Assembly: GCF_029909975.1 (NCBI RefSeq) | Contig: NZ_CP094516.1 | Location: forward strand, 5,518,001-5,582,000 | DNA length: 64,000 bases | Direction: 5' to 3' | Origin: Bradyrhizobium sp. ISRA430 | GTDB lineage: Bacteria > Pseudomonadota > Alphaproteobacteria > Rhizobiales > Xanthobacteraceae | Made by a program: the position numbers and the translations under genes | The notes under the pieces: model-generated | Database searches by the model: none | What the model was told of the DNA's origin: nothing | Seen by the model: the letters and a program-made list of their open reading frames with translations, nothing else | In this document: positions 36,597 through 44,895 of the stretch, in pieces | Layout: every line of letters starts with the position of its first letter | Numbering within the stretch: position 1 is the first letter of the stretch

Positions 36597-38354
36597 ATGC
36601 TTCGCATCGCCCTCTTTCTCGTTCTGATCGCGTTGGCGGCGGCCGGCGCGGCCTGGGTCGCCGACCAGCCCGGCGATTTCGTCCTGACCTGGGGCGGTTT
36701 CCGCGTCTCAACGACGTTTCCCAGATTCGTGTTTTTGCTTGGAGTCTTTGCAGCGGCGGTCGTGCTCGTCTGGAGCATCCTGACGACGATCTGGCGCACG
36801 CCGGGGCGCCTGCGCCGTCGGCGTCACGAGAAGCGCCACGCGCGCGGCCGCCATGCCATTACCCACGGGCTGCTGGCGATCGGTCACGGTGACGCGGCGC
36901 TCGCCCGCCGCCACGCCGAGGCGGCGCGGCGGCATGCGCCGGACGATCCGCTCGCGCTTCTGCTGCACGCGCAGTCGGCCCAGCTCGAAGGCAATCGCGA
37001 CGAGGCGCAGCGTGTGTTTCGTGCCATGGCCGAGCGCGACGATACGCGGCTGCTGGGCCTGCGCGGCCTCTTCATCGAAGCGCAGCGCGCCGACGATGCG
37101 GTCGGTGCGGTGATGATCGCGGAGGAAGCGATCAAGCTCTCGCCGTCCTCGACCTGGGCCTCGCATGCGGTGCTCGGCTTCCGCTGCGCGCGCGGCGACT
37201 GGAGCGGCGCGCTCGCGATCCTTGATTCCAACCTGTCCGCCGGACTGATCGACAAAGCCGCTTATCGCAGGCAGCGCGGCGTGCTGCTCACGGCACGTGC
37301 GCTGGAATTGGAGACCATGGACCGCGACGTCGCGCGCGAGAGCGTGATGGAGGCGGTCAAGCTCGCACCGACGCTGGTGCCGGCCGCGGTGCTCGCCGCC
37401 AAGTTCGAGAGCGAGGCGCATCAGGTGCGCCGCGCCATGAAGCTGGTGGAGGCGGCCTGGCTCGCCAATCCGCATCCCGATCTCGCCGACGCCTATGCGC
37501 ATGTGAAGCTTGGCGATTCTGCGCGGCAACGCTTGCAGCGCGTCGAGACGCTCGCCGCCAAGACGCCTGCCGACAAGCCCGACCATATCGAGGGCCAGCT
37601 CGCGATCGCGCGCGCCGCGATCGACGCAGCCGAGTTCGCACGTGCGCGCGAGGCGCTCGCGCCTTACCTCAACGATCCGACCCAGCGCGTTGCGCTGTTG
37701 ATGGCCGAGATCGAACGCTCCGAGCACGGTGACAGCGGCCGCGCCCGCGTCTGGACCTTACGCGCGGTGCGCGCCCGCCACGATCCGGCCTGGTCCGCGG
37801 ACGGCTATGTCAGCGACCGCTGGCGGCCGGTCTCCCCGGTCACCGGTCGCCTCGACGCCTTCCAGTGGCAGACGCCGGTCGCCAGCCTGCCCTCCGACAA
37901 GGGTACGACGATCGAGTCCTCGGCCTTCGAGGAGGCCATGCTGGCGGCCCCGCCGCCGAAGCGGGTGACCGCTCCAAGCGAAAGCCTGATGGAACCGGCT
38001 CCGTCGTCGGCACCCGCCCCGGCCCCGGCCGCGCAGGACAATTCACCGCCCGAGTCAGCGCCCGAGGCCAAGACCTCTGAAAAGATACCTGAGGTGGCGC
38101 CCGAGCCCGAGCCGGTCAAGCCGCCGCCCGAGTCAGCCGAATCATCGCCGACGACGGCGACGCCATTGTTCCGGGCCCGGCCCGATCTCGGCAAGCCCGG
38201 CCCAATGCCGATTCCCGCTGTGATCCCGATCGTCCGTGCCCCCGATGACCCCGGAATCGACGACGAGGGTCCCAGCGACGAATTTACGGAACAAATCGGC
38301 ACGCCCAAGGCCCAGGCCGGCGGCTGGCGCGGATTCTGGTCCCGCTGGGCATGA
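36597..38354 (+). CDS. hemY: HemY-like inner-membrane TPR protein
   Basis: A 585-residue protein. Two N-terminal transmembrane helices (ALFLVLIALAAAGAAWVA and FVFLLGVFAAAVVLVWSIL) flank the conserved FVLTWGGFRVSTT of HemY_N. TPR helices follow (HGLLAIGHGDAALARRHAEAARRH and more) to ~430. The last ~120 residues are low-complexity, rich in Pro, Ala, Glu and Ser, and end GGWRGFWSRWA. This is the E. coli HemY type, not the protoporphyrinogen oxidase of Bacillus. Its role is probably to organise late haem synthesis at the membrane. Confidence 0.9.
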   Translation: MLRIALFLVLIALAAAGAAWVADQPGDFVLTWGGFRVSTTFPRFVFLLGVFAAAVVLVWSILTTIWRTPGRLRRRRHEKRHARGRHAITHGLLAIGHGDAALARRHAEAARRHAPDDPLALLLHAQSAQLEGNRDEAQRVFRAMAERDDTRLLGLRGLFIEAQRADDAVGAVMIAEEAIKLSPSSTWASHAVLGFRCARGDWSGALAILDSNLSAGLIDKAAYRRQRGVLLTARALELETMDRDVARESVMEAVKLAPTLVPAAVLAAKFESEAHQVRRAMKLVEAAWLANPHPDLADAYAHVKLGDSARQRLQRVETLAAKTPADKPDHIEGQLAIARAAIDAAEFARAREALAPYLNDPTQRVALLMAEIERSEHGDSGRARVWTLRAVRARHDPAWSADGYVSDRWRPVSPVTGRLDAFQWQTPVASLPSDKGTTIESSAFEEAMLAAPPPKRVTAPSESLMEPAPSSAPAPAPAAQDNSPPESAPEAKTSEKIPEVAPEPEPVKPPPESAESSPTTATPLFRARPDLGKPGPMPIPAVIPIVRAPDDPGIDDEGPSDEFTEQIGTPKAQAGGWRGFWSRWA

Positions 38355-38454
38355 GTCGCATTTCGGTCCCGGCTTGTCCTTGCCAATTCCGGCCATGCCC
38401 GATATCAGGAGCGCGCGTATCGGGGTCGGCATTGCTTCGACCTCGTCAGGGTCC

Positions 38455-38530
38455 GCCGCAATAGCTCAGTTGGTAGAGCACGTCATTCGTAATGACGGGG
38501 TCGGGGGTTCGAGTCCCTCTTGCGGCACCA
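38455..38530 (+). tRNA. tRNA-Thr (anticodon CGT)
   Basis: The acceptor stem GCCGCAA / TTGCGGC is fully paired. The D-arm is TAGCTCAGTTGGTAGAGCA; the anticodon stem CGTCA/TGACG holds TTCGTAA with anticodon CGT at 38488-38490, reading ACG. The T-arm is GGGGGTTCGAGTCCCTC, and CCA is encoded. Confidence 0.97.
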
Positions 38531-38621
38531 GCGCTTTTTCCGAGCAATTTTCACGTGATCACGGCGGTTCTGCTGCAGCGAACGCGTGCGGGCCCGCTTC
38601 TTGAGCGCGGTTAAGTCTCGG

Positions 38622-38637
38622 TGTGACCATCGTCACA
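38622..38637. promoter_or_regulatory. Consensus CRP-type site
   Basis: TGTGACCATCGTCACA matches TGTGA-N6-TCACA at every fixed base, with arms TGTGAC / GTCACA. It ends 56 bases before the start of the small secreted protein gene at 38694. Confidence 0.6.
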
Positions 38638-38693
38638 TAACTTCGCGACGGTCTCTCCTAGTGTCGCCCCACGCAAACACGGGGAGACGTCAC

Positions 38694-39044
38694 ATGCGCA
38701 AGATCATTCTGGTTACCGCCATGGTTCTGGTCTCGGCGTCGGCTCAGGCCGCCGGCTCGCGCAGCTTGACCCTGGCTTCGGCCGAGACTTCTGTGGCCGC
38801 GACCGCAAGCCCTGCAACGGCACCGCAAGAGACCCCGAAATACGTGGATCGGCCCGCCGCCGTCTCCACTACGCCTGCCGCCGCGTCGACGGCGACCGCG
38901 CCTGCAACGACATGCGCTTCCGGTAACGACGCCGCCAAGCCCGCACCGACAACTACCGCGAAGGCTGCCAGGCCCAGGCGCAGCCGCGTCTGGAGCGAGG
39001 GCCGCATCATCAGCGAGTTGCACCGCTACGGCATCTATTGGTAA
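38694..39044 (+). CDS. Small secreted Ala/Thr-rich protein of unknown function
   Basis: A 116-residue protein with a clear signal peptide (MRKIILVTAMVLVSASAQA). The mature part is low-complexity, rich in Ala, Thr and Pro, with a single Cys, and then a conserved-looking basic and aromatic end, RRSRVWSEGRIISELHRYGIYW. I do not recognise a named family; similar C-terminal tails are known to me from hypothetical Bradyrhizobium proteins. GGGGAGA lies upstream of the ATG. A consensus CRP-like site lies upstream, and the gene converges on the deacetylase with a strong hairpin between. Confidence 0.8.
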   Translation: MRKIILVTAMVLVSASAQAAGSRSLTLASAETSVAATASPATAPQETPKYVDRPAAVSTTPAAASTATAPATTCASGNDAAKPAPTTTAKAARPRRSRVWSEGRIISELHRYGIYW

Positions 39045-39071
39045 GCGGTCGCTCGCCTTCCAAAAACGCAA

Positions 39072-39094
39072 ATGGCCGGGGCGAACCCGGCCAT
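39072..39094. terminator. Hairpin terminator between convergent genes
   Basis: ATGGCCGGG-GCGAA-CCCGGCCAT is a 9-base perfect stem. On the minus strand it is followed by TTGCGTTTTTG, so it suits the deacetylase gene best and may serve both. Confidence 0.8.
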
Positions 39095-39124
39095 GCGCAG
39101 TCAGGAGACGGATTGATCGGGTGC

Positions 39125-40180
39125 CTACTGCGAGACCGTCTGCACCACGCTCGAGATCGGACGCGCGCTGGACGTCGGCACCTTCAAATCCTTCAATAGC
39201 GCTTCGTCATATTCCGGCAGCGTCTGGAAGCTCGTCTTGGCCTTCATCTGCACGACCTTGTAGCCGCCGGCCTTCAGGCGCGCGAGCAGCGTCGGCAGCG
39301 CTTCGGCGGTGTGCTTCTGGAAGTCGTGCATCAGGATGATGCCCTTGCCGAGCTTGTCGAGCTTGGTCATCACGTTGCTGACGATCTTGTCCGGCGTGCT
39401 CTCCTTCCGGAAATCGAAGGAGTCGAGGTCGGTCGAGAACATCGCGACGTTGCGGGTGCCGAAATAGCTCACGATCGCCGGATTGTGCTGAAGCTGCGGG
39501 AAGCGGAAGAACGGCGCCGGGTTGGTGCCGAGCGCGAACCTCACTGCGCTAAAGCCCTTCTCGACCTCGTCCTTGGCCTGCTGTTCCGTCATCTTCTTGC
39601 TGTTGAGATTGACGTGCGACCAGGTGTGCGTGCCGACCGTGTGGCCCTGCGCCAGCACCTGGCGCAGGATCTCCGGATGATAGGTGGCGTGCTTGCCGAC
39701 GGCGAAGAACAGGCCTTTGGTGCATTCGTCGGCGAGCGCCTTCAGCACGGCCGGCGTGTTGTTCGGCCAGGGACCGTCGTCGAAGGTCAGCACGACCTCC
39801 TTGTCGGTCAGGAAATCGAACTGCTTGAAGTGCTCGAAGCCGAAGCCGGGTCCGCCGGTGGTGTCGATCTCGACCACGCGGGCGACGCCAAGCGCGTTCG
39901 GATTGGTGCAGGTCGATTTCTGCTGAACCGGCATGGCCGGCGCAGGAGCGGGCGCTTGGGCAACGGCAAGTGTCGCCGGCTTGCCGGAGAGCGCCGCGGT
40001 GACCTCGACGTCGTCCTTGGCGGCCAGTTTCGCCGGTGCCGGCAACGGATCGGCAGCACGGGCGGCAATTGTCTTGGGCGCGGCCGGTTCGGCGCGCGAG
40101 GAATAAAAGAACCAACCTCCGGCGGCGATCACGACCGCCGCAACTACACTGGCCAGCATCAGGCCCAACGCATTACGCAT
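39125..40180 (-). CDS. Polysaccharide deacetylase family protein, membrane-anchored or secreted
   Basis: A 351-residue protein with an N-terminal hydrophobic segment (LMLASVVAAVVIAAGGWFF), a Pro/Ala-rich linker, and a NodB homology domain. Motif 1 is LTFDDGPWPNNTP (catalytic Asp and metal Asp) and motif 2 is HTWSHVNL (metal His residues); FFRFPQ and the DSFDF and LMHDF motifs follow. This is a complete metal-dependent de-N-acetylase set; the target could be peptidoglycan or exopolysaccharide. The ATG at 40180 follows GGAAAGAG; longer in-frame starts exist. Two CRP-like sites lie in the divergent region upstream. Confidence 0.9.
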   Translation of the reverse strand: MRNALGLMLASVVAAVVIAAGGWFFYSSRAEPAAPKTIAARAADPLPAPAKLAAKDDVEVTAALSGKPATLAVAQAPAPAPAMPVQQKSTCTNPNALGVARVVEIDTTGGPGFGFEHFKQFDFLTDKEVVLTFDDGPWPNNTPAVLKALADECTKGLFFAVGKHATYHPEILRQVLAQGHTVGTHTWSHVNLNSKKMTEQQAKDEVEKGFSAVRFALGTNPAPFFRFPQLQHNPAIVSYFGTRNVAMFSTDLDSFDFRKESTPDKIVSNVMTKLDKLGKGIILMHDFQKHTAEALPTLLARLKAGGYKVVQMKAKTSFQTLPEYDEALLKDLKVPTSSARPISSVVQTVSQ

Positions 40181-40310
40181 CGCTACTCTTTCCAATTTCG
40201 CAACCAAACCAGCGGTTTCCTCCCCGCGCCGAGCCATTAATGCGAAGGAACAGTTAACGTGACACCAACGCGACGGCGGTTGCGGAGGAATTTCAGGTAG
40301 CTGCGCCAAA

Positions 40311-40354
40311 GTGACCGATGTCACTGTTAGAGGGGCTCTCGTGACCGTCATCAC
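40311..40354. promoter_or_regulatory. Pair of CRP-like sites 30 bp apart
   Basis: GTGACCGATGTCAC (40311-40324) and GTGACCGTCATCAC (40341-40354) both fit GTGA-N6-TCAC and begin exactly 30 bases apart, about three helical turns. The first extends to AGTGAC / GTCACT arms. They lie between the divergent deacetylase and the Cys-repeat gene at 40433. Confidence 0.6.
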
Positions 40355-40432
40355 AGTGGAAACGACTTTGCTGGAGCATCATGGCTCCCGTTAACACCGC
40401 GCCGTCGATGGCGCCGCCAATGGGAGCCGCAA

Positions 40433-40723
40433 ATGACCGCGTCCTTCTCCTCCAAGATCCGCGACGCCAGTCTGACGCTGGGCTTCGCCGCCTTCGTCGC
40501 GATCCTGTCCTCGGCCACCAGCTTCGCCTATACCGCCGAGGCGCGGCAGATGTGCACCGGCGACGCTTTCCGCCTGTGCTCGTCCGAAATCCCCAACATC
40601 CCGAAGATCACCGCGTGCATGATCAAGTACCGCGCCGATCTCAGCCCCGGCTGCCGCGCCGTGATGGACCTCGCCAAGGGCGCCTCGCGCAAGGTCGCCA
40701 ACGCCCAGAACAACGTGCAGTAA
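40433..40723 (+). CDS. Small secreted cysteine-rich-repeat protein
   Basis: A 96-residue protein with a signal peptide ending near SATSFAYTAEA. The mature part has four Cys in the pattern C-x7-C-x12-C-x11-C (CTGDAFRLC ... ACMIKYRADLSPGC). This matches the cysteine-rich repeat seen in many rhizobial hypothetical proteins and distantly in Golgi GLG1. The function is unknown; two disulfides are likely. GGGAG lies before the ATG. It is downstream of the two CRP-like sites, and a paralogue follows 180 bases on. Confidence 0.85.
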   Translation: MTASFSSKIRDASLTLGFAAFVAILSSATSFAYTAEARQMCTGDAFRLCSSEIPNIPKITACMIKYRADLSPGCRAVMDLAKGASRKVANAQNNVQ

Positions 40724-40904
40724 GCGAAGCATGACCTGCGCAACGATCAGGCGGTCATCGCGCGTGGACCTCCCTTGCGAAGTGTCCCGGTGCAAGCCGT
40801 GGACCGCTCGTTGCCGCCTGCGGCCGATCAACAAAGCCGTTGCAGCGGTGGAACCGTCGCTTTAGCTTCGCCCGCCTATCGTCCGGGTATGGGGCAATTG
40901 CGAG

Positions 40905-41120
40905 ATGACCAGATTTCTTATCATTATTCCATTGGCCCTGATCGCATCGAGCGTATCGGCGCAGCAGCAGCCGGGACACGATGCTTGCGCGCGCGATGTC
41001 TCGCGTCACTGCCGCGCCGTGATGAACAATGGCGATTCAGCCGTGCTCGCCTGCCTGAAACAGAACCGCACGCGCCTCAGCAAGGCCTGTGACAAGGTGC
41101 TGACCGACCACGGGCAGTAG
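40905..41120 (+). CDS. Small secreted cysteine-rich-repeat protein (paralogue)
   Basis: A 71-residue protein with signal peptide MTRFLIIIPLALIASSVSA. The mature part has Cys spaced C-x7-C-x13-C-x11-C (CARDVSRHC ... ACLKQNRTRLSKAC), the same plan as the protein at 40433, and ends DKVLTDHGQ. The function is unknown. The ribosome-binding site is weak. No CRP-like site was seen directly upstream, so it may be co-transcribed with 40433 or have its own promoter. Confidence 0.85.
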   Translation: MTRFLIIIPLALIASSVSAQQQPGHDACARDVSRHCRAVMNNGDSAVLACLKQNRTRLSKACDKVLTDHGQ

Positions 41121-41126
41121 TTGTTT

Positions 41127-41256
41127 CCTGTGATTCCGGGGCATCGCGCGCCGATGAGCCCGGAATCCATCGAGCCGCATATGCCTGGAGAGATGGATTC
41201 TCAGATGCGCAATTGCGCGTCATAGCTCGCGCCTGACGGCGCGCCCGGAATGACAG
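41127..41256. repeat. Palindromic intergenic repeat
   Basis: It begins CTGTGATTCCGGG and ends CCCGGAATGACAG. It contains CGGAATCCATC / GATGGATTCTC arms and the palindrome GCGCAATTGCGC (41207-41218), which is also seen near 9430 and 58001. Confidence 0.8.
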
Positions 41257-41261
41257 TGGAG

Positions 41262-42950
41262 CTACGTGCTGCTCCCCGCCGCGGTCGCGACCACCGGCAG
41301 CACCTCGGCACTCGCGCGGTCCGGCGTCTCTTCCTTCCAGCGCACCGAGCCGAACGGGCGCTCCAGCATGCGGCGGATCCGCACCGGCTCAGGGCCGATA
41401 TGGAAATCGATTGCGCGCTGGTGCAGCGCGCGTTCGGACTGGGTCGATCGGTTGCGCTGGCGCAGATAGTCGAGCCAGGTCGGGCAGTGATAGCGCTCGG
41501 TCCACAATTCGGGATCGGCGATGTCGCGCGCGATCGACCAGCCATAGGCGCCGTTGCGTTGGCGACTGAGCTGCACGTCCTGCATCACGTTGTGGAAGGC
41601 GCGCGCGTTCTCCTGCGTGACGCGGTATTCGATCTCGACCACCAGCGGCCCGCTGCGCCCCGTGAGCGACAGCTTCACTTCCGGATCGGCCAGCACCTCG
41701 GCGTCCTCGTTGCGCGCGCCGACGCGCGGCATGGCCAGCCATAGTCCCAAGAGCGGCGAGATCAGCATCAGGCCGGCGGCCACCAGAAGCGCGATCTCGA
41801 CGCCAGCATAGTCGGTGAGGTGCCCCCAGCCCCAGGCGCCAATCGCAATGCCACCCGAGATCGAGGCCTGGAACGCCGCGAGCGATCGTCCTGCGACCCA
41901 GCGCGGCGCCGAGAGCTGCACACCGATATTGAACAGCGCGACGGCGGCCATCCACACGGCTCCCGCGAGCACCAGCGCGGCCGCGGTCAGCACCGGTTCG
42001 GTGCTCGCGGCAAGCGCCGCCATCGCGAACGCCATCGAAATGGTGCAGGCGCGGATCGCCGCCTCGCCGCTCATGCGCTTGCGCAGTTCATGGATGTTGA
42101 GCGCCCCGACGACCGCGCCCATGCCGAAGGCGCCCAGCATGATGCCGTAGGTCTGGGCGCCGCCATGCAGGAGGTCGCGCGCGACCAGCGGCATCAGCGC
42201 CATCACCGCGCCGCCGATCAGGCCCATCACCAGGGTACGCAACAGCACGATCTTGATTGGCGGCGAATTGGTGATGTAGCGGAAGCCGGAGACCATGGCC
42301 CGGTTGAGCTTTTCTCGCGGCAGGCGCGAGGGTTCGGTGGTGCGCCGCCAGAGCAGCAGCACCACCAGCAGGGGCAAATAGAGGATGGCATTGCAGGCAA
42401 AGGCGGCGACCGCGCCGGCCGCGGCGACGATGACGCCGCCGATCGCGGGACCGAAGCTGCGCGCGATGTTGTAGCTGATGCCATTCAGCGCGACGGCTGA
42501 TGGCAGCGCGTCGGGCGGCACCTGCTCGCTGACGGAGGATTGCCAGGCTGGACCGAACAGCGCATTGCCGCTTCCGACGATGAAGCAGAAGGCGAGCAAC
42601 CATTCCGGGGTGATGAGCTTGAGCCCGGCCAGCACCGTGAGCGCGGTCGCACCGATCAGCGCGATTGACAGCGACACCAGGGTGACGATGCGGCGGTCGT
42701 ACATGTCGGCGATGGCGCCGGCCGGCATCGAGATCAGCATGATCGGCAGCATCAGCGCGGTCTGCACCAGCGCCACCTTGTCGGCCGAGGCCGCCATCTG
42801 GGTCATGGCCCAGGCGGCGCCGACGCCCTGGATCAGAAGGCCGAGATTGGAGAGCAGGCTGGCGAGCCAGATGCGCCGGAATACGGTGTACCGCAGCGGT
42901 GCGGTGATGCCGTCGGCGGCAATTCTCTGACGTTTCGGCTGCTCGGTCAT
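41262..42950 (-). CDS. MFS_3 family exporter with C-terminal ABM-like domain
   Basis: A 562-residue protein. The first ~410 residues form a major facilitator of the enterobactin-exporter-like group (FRRIWLASLLSNLGLLIQGVGAAWAMTQ, GAIADMYDRRIV, NALFGPAWQSSVSEQVP, SYNIARSFGPAIGG). The last ~150 residues are soluble: EIEYRVTQENARAFHNVMQDVQLSRQRNGAYGW, then WTERYHCPTWLDYLRQRNR. This looks like a ferredoxin-like ABM (antibiotic biosynthesis monooxygenase-type) fold. The fusion is common in the family. GGAAGGGGAT precedes the ATG at 42950. The substrate is unknown. Confidence 0.9.
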   Translation of the reverse strand: MTEQPKRQRIAADGITAPLRYTVFRRIWLASLLSNLGLLIQGVGAAWAMTQMAASADKVALVQTALMLPIMLISMPAGAIADMYDRRIVTLVSLSIALIGATALTVLAGLKLITPEWLLAFCFIVGSGNALFGPAWQSSVSEQVPPDALPSAVALNGISYNIARSFGPAIGGVIVAAAGAVAAFACNAILYLPLLVVLLLWRRTTEPSRLPREKLNRAMVSGFRYITNSPPIKIVLLRTLVMGLIGGAVMALMPLVARDLLHGGAQTYGIMLGAFGMGAVVGALNIHELRKRMSGEAAIRACTISMAFAMAALAASTEPVLTAAALVLAGAVWMAAVALFNIGVQLSAPRWVAGRSLAAFQASISGGIAIGAWGWGHLTDYAGVEIALLVAAGLMLISPLLGLWLAMPRVGARNEDAEVLADPEVKLSLTGRSGPLVVEIEYRVTQENARAFHNVMQDVQLSRQRNGAYGWSIARDIADPELWTERYHCPTWLDYLRQRNRSTQSERALHQRAIDFHIGPEPVRIRRMLERPFGSVRWKEETPDRASAEVLPVVATAAGSST

Positions 42951-43088
42951 ATCCCCTTCCATTTGAGCTGGCAGAAGTGGCCTCAGCGATTCCAGTCGGG
43001 TTCAGTGATGCCCGCGAAAGTCCTTCGCTGTCCAGTGTTTAGACGTCTATAAGCGGTGCAAAGGCTGAGTTCGCCGGGGAGGAACACG

Positions 43089-43280
43089 ATGAAGCTATCG
43101 CGACGGACTATCGTGCAGGGCCTCGGCACCCTGCCCTTCGCGGCTGCGACCGTCCGGATCGATGCCGCGAACTCGCTGCGTCCATCACTGAGCTGAAGCG
43201 CCGCACGGGTGCGGCTCGCGTGGCGCTGGTCGGCAGCTCGCGCGGCGGCTATGCCACCCGCAACGTCATCGGAGCCGGCC
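43089..43280 (+). pseudogene. Decayed alpha/beta hydrolase gene
   Basis: A good ribosome-binding site (GGGGAGGA) leads into MKLSRRTIVQGLGTLPFAAATV, a Tat-like leader, but the frame stops after 35 residues at 43194. In another frame the sequence goes on as SITELKRRTGAARVALVGSSRGGYATRNVI. There GSSRGG is the nucleophile elbow (GxSxG) of an alpha/beta hydrolase. Most of the core is missing. The 527 bases between the MFS gene and the P450 gene hold nothing else that I can identify; a minus-strand frame at 43266-43454 lacks support. Confidence 0.6.
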
Positions 43281-43477
43281 GACGTCAAGCCGGGCGTGCC
43301 GACGGATTCGGCAGCAACCCTGCGCCTTCCGGTCGTAGAGGTCGGGCGTAACGTCGTGGCCCAGTTTGGCGAAGAACGAATAGTGGCACGGGCCCGGCCT
43401 GCTGCCGAGAACAGGATTGCGATTGCCGAGCTGACTTACTAGCTGTTTATCCACGCGATATATGCGGGGAGAGAGCC

Positions 43478-44845
43478 ATGAACATCGCCAGCGTGCGTCG
43501 GCCCATCGTCCCTCCAGCCCCGCCGCGTGCGCCGGACGACATGTCGTTCCTTGGCAAGCTCGCGGTGATCCGGCGAAACATGATCGCGACCTGGGCGCAG
43601 CGTGCCTACGAGGAAGAGATCATCCCGGGTCGCTTTTTCTTCCGCAACAGCTTCATCCTGAACCGGCCGGACGTGATCCGGCATGTCCTGGTCAGCAACT
43701 ACGAGAACTACACGCGCACGCCGGCGGGCATCCGCATGCTGCGTCCCGTGCTCGGTGATGGTCTTCTGATCGCGGAAGGTCATTCCTGGACGTTTCAGCG
43801 CCGCACGCTGGCGCCTGCGTTTACGCCTCGCGCCACCGCCAACCTCGTCCCGCATATGACTGCGGTGCTCGACGAGACCATCGCGAAGCTGGATGGGTGC
43901 GTGGGCGAAACCGTCGATCTGCGCGAGGTCATGCAGCGCATGACGCTCGAGATCGCCGGCCGCACGATGTTCTCGTTCGGCATGGACCGCCATGGTCCGA
44001 CCTTGCGCAGCTTCATCATGGAATACGCCGAGCGTCTGGGACGGGCGTACTTCCTCGACATGGTGCTGCCCGTGTCCTGGCCGAGCCCGATGGATTTTGC
44101 CCGCGCCCGCTTCCGCAAGCGCTGGACCGAATTCGTTGCGATGCTGATCGCCGAACGGCGTGCGGCGGGGAAGAAGGACGGCGCGCCGCCGCGCGATCTG
44201 TTCGATCTCATGGACGAGGCGCGCGATCCCGAGACCGGCAAGGGCTTTTCCGACGCGCAGCTTGTCGATGAGGTCGCGACCATGATCCTGGCGGGTCACG
44301 AGACCACCGCGACCGCGCTGTTCTGGGCGCTCTATCTGCTCGCGCTCGATCCGGAGACGCAGGAGGACGTCGCCTCGGAAACCCGCGGCGAGCATCTCGA
44401 CAGCATCGCCGACATCGACCGTCAGAAATTCACCCGCGCCGTGATCGAGGAGACCATGCGGCTCTATCCGCCGGCTTTCCTGATCGCGCGGGCGGCGCGG
44501 GACAAGGACGACGCGGCCGGCGTTGCGATCGGCAAGGGCGATATCATCATGATCGCACCGTGGCTGTTGCACCGGCACGAGAAGCTGTGGGATCAGCCGA
44601 ACGCATTCGTCCCGAAGCGCTTCATGTCGACCGAGGCGCCCGATCGCTTCGCTTACTTGCCGTTTGGCGCGGGACCGCGCGTCTGCGTCGGCGCGCCCTT
44701 CGCCCAGGCGGAAGCCGTGCTGGCGCTGGCGAGGCTCATCGGCGCGTTCCGCGTCGAGCTCGTCGACGCCAATCCCGTCATTCCGCTCGGCGTCGTCACG
44801 ACGCAGCCGGACCATTCACCCATGTTTCGCATCACGCGTCGGTGA
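43478..44845 (+). CDS. Cytochrome P450
   Basis: A 455-residue P450 monooxygenase. The I-helix oxygen-activation motif is AGHETTATALFWALYLL. The K-helix ExxR is EETMRL, then the meander region with PKRFM, and the haem-binding loop FGAGPRVCVGAPFAQ with the ligand Cys at 403. No membrane anchor is present. It belongs to the long-chain/CYP4- or CYP102-like branch by its shape. The substrate and redox partner are unknown; no ferredoxin gene is adjacent. GGGGAGAGAGCC lies before the ATG. The cyclase gene follows after 50 bases. Confidence 0.95.
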   Translation: MNIASVRRPIVPPAPPRAPDDMSFLGKLAVIRRNMIATWAQRAYEEEIIPGRFFFRNSFILNRPDVIRHVLVSNYENYTRTPAGIRMLRPVLGDGLLIAEGHSWTFQRRTLAPAFTPRATANLVPHMTAVLDETIAKLDGCVGETVDLREVMQRMTLEIAGRTMFSFGMDRHGPTLRSFIMEYAERLGRAYFLDMVLPVSWPSPMDFARARFRKRWTEFVAMLIAERRAAGKKDGAPPRDLFDLMDEARDPETGKGFSDAQLVDEVATMILAGHETTATALFWALYLLALDPETQEDVASETRGEHLDSIADIDRQKFTRAVIEETMRLYPPAFLIARAARDKDDAAGVAIGKGDIIMIAPWLLHRHEKLWDQPNAFVPKRFMSTEAPDRFAYLPFGAGPRVCVGAPFAQAEAVLALARLIGAFRVELVDANPVIPLGVVTTQPDHSPMFRITRR

Positions 44846-44895
44846 CAGGCGTTCGCCTGGCAGATGGCGTGATGCACCCTAGATAGAGCCCCGCC

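Noticed and set aside
43266..43454. Minus-strand frame of 62 residues beside the P450 gene
   Set aside because: It has no ribosome-binding site, no recognisable domain, and lies in the decayed hydrolase region.
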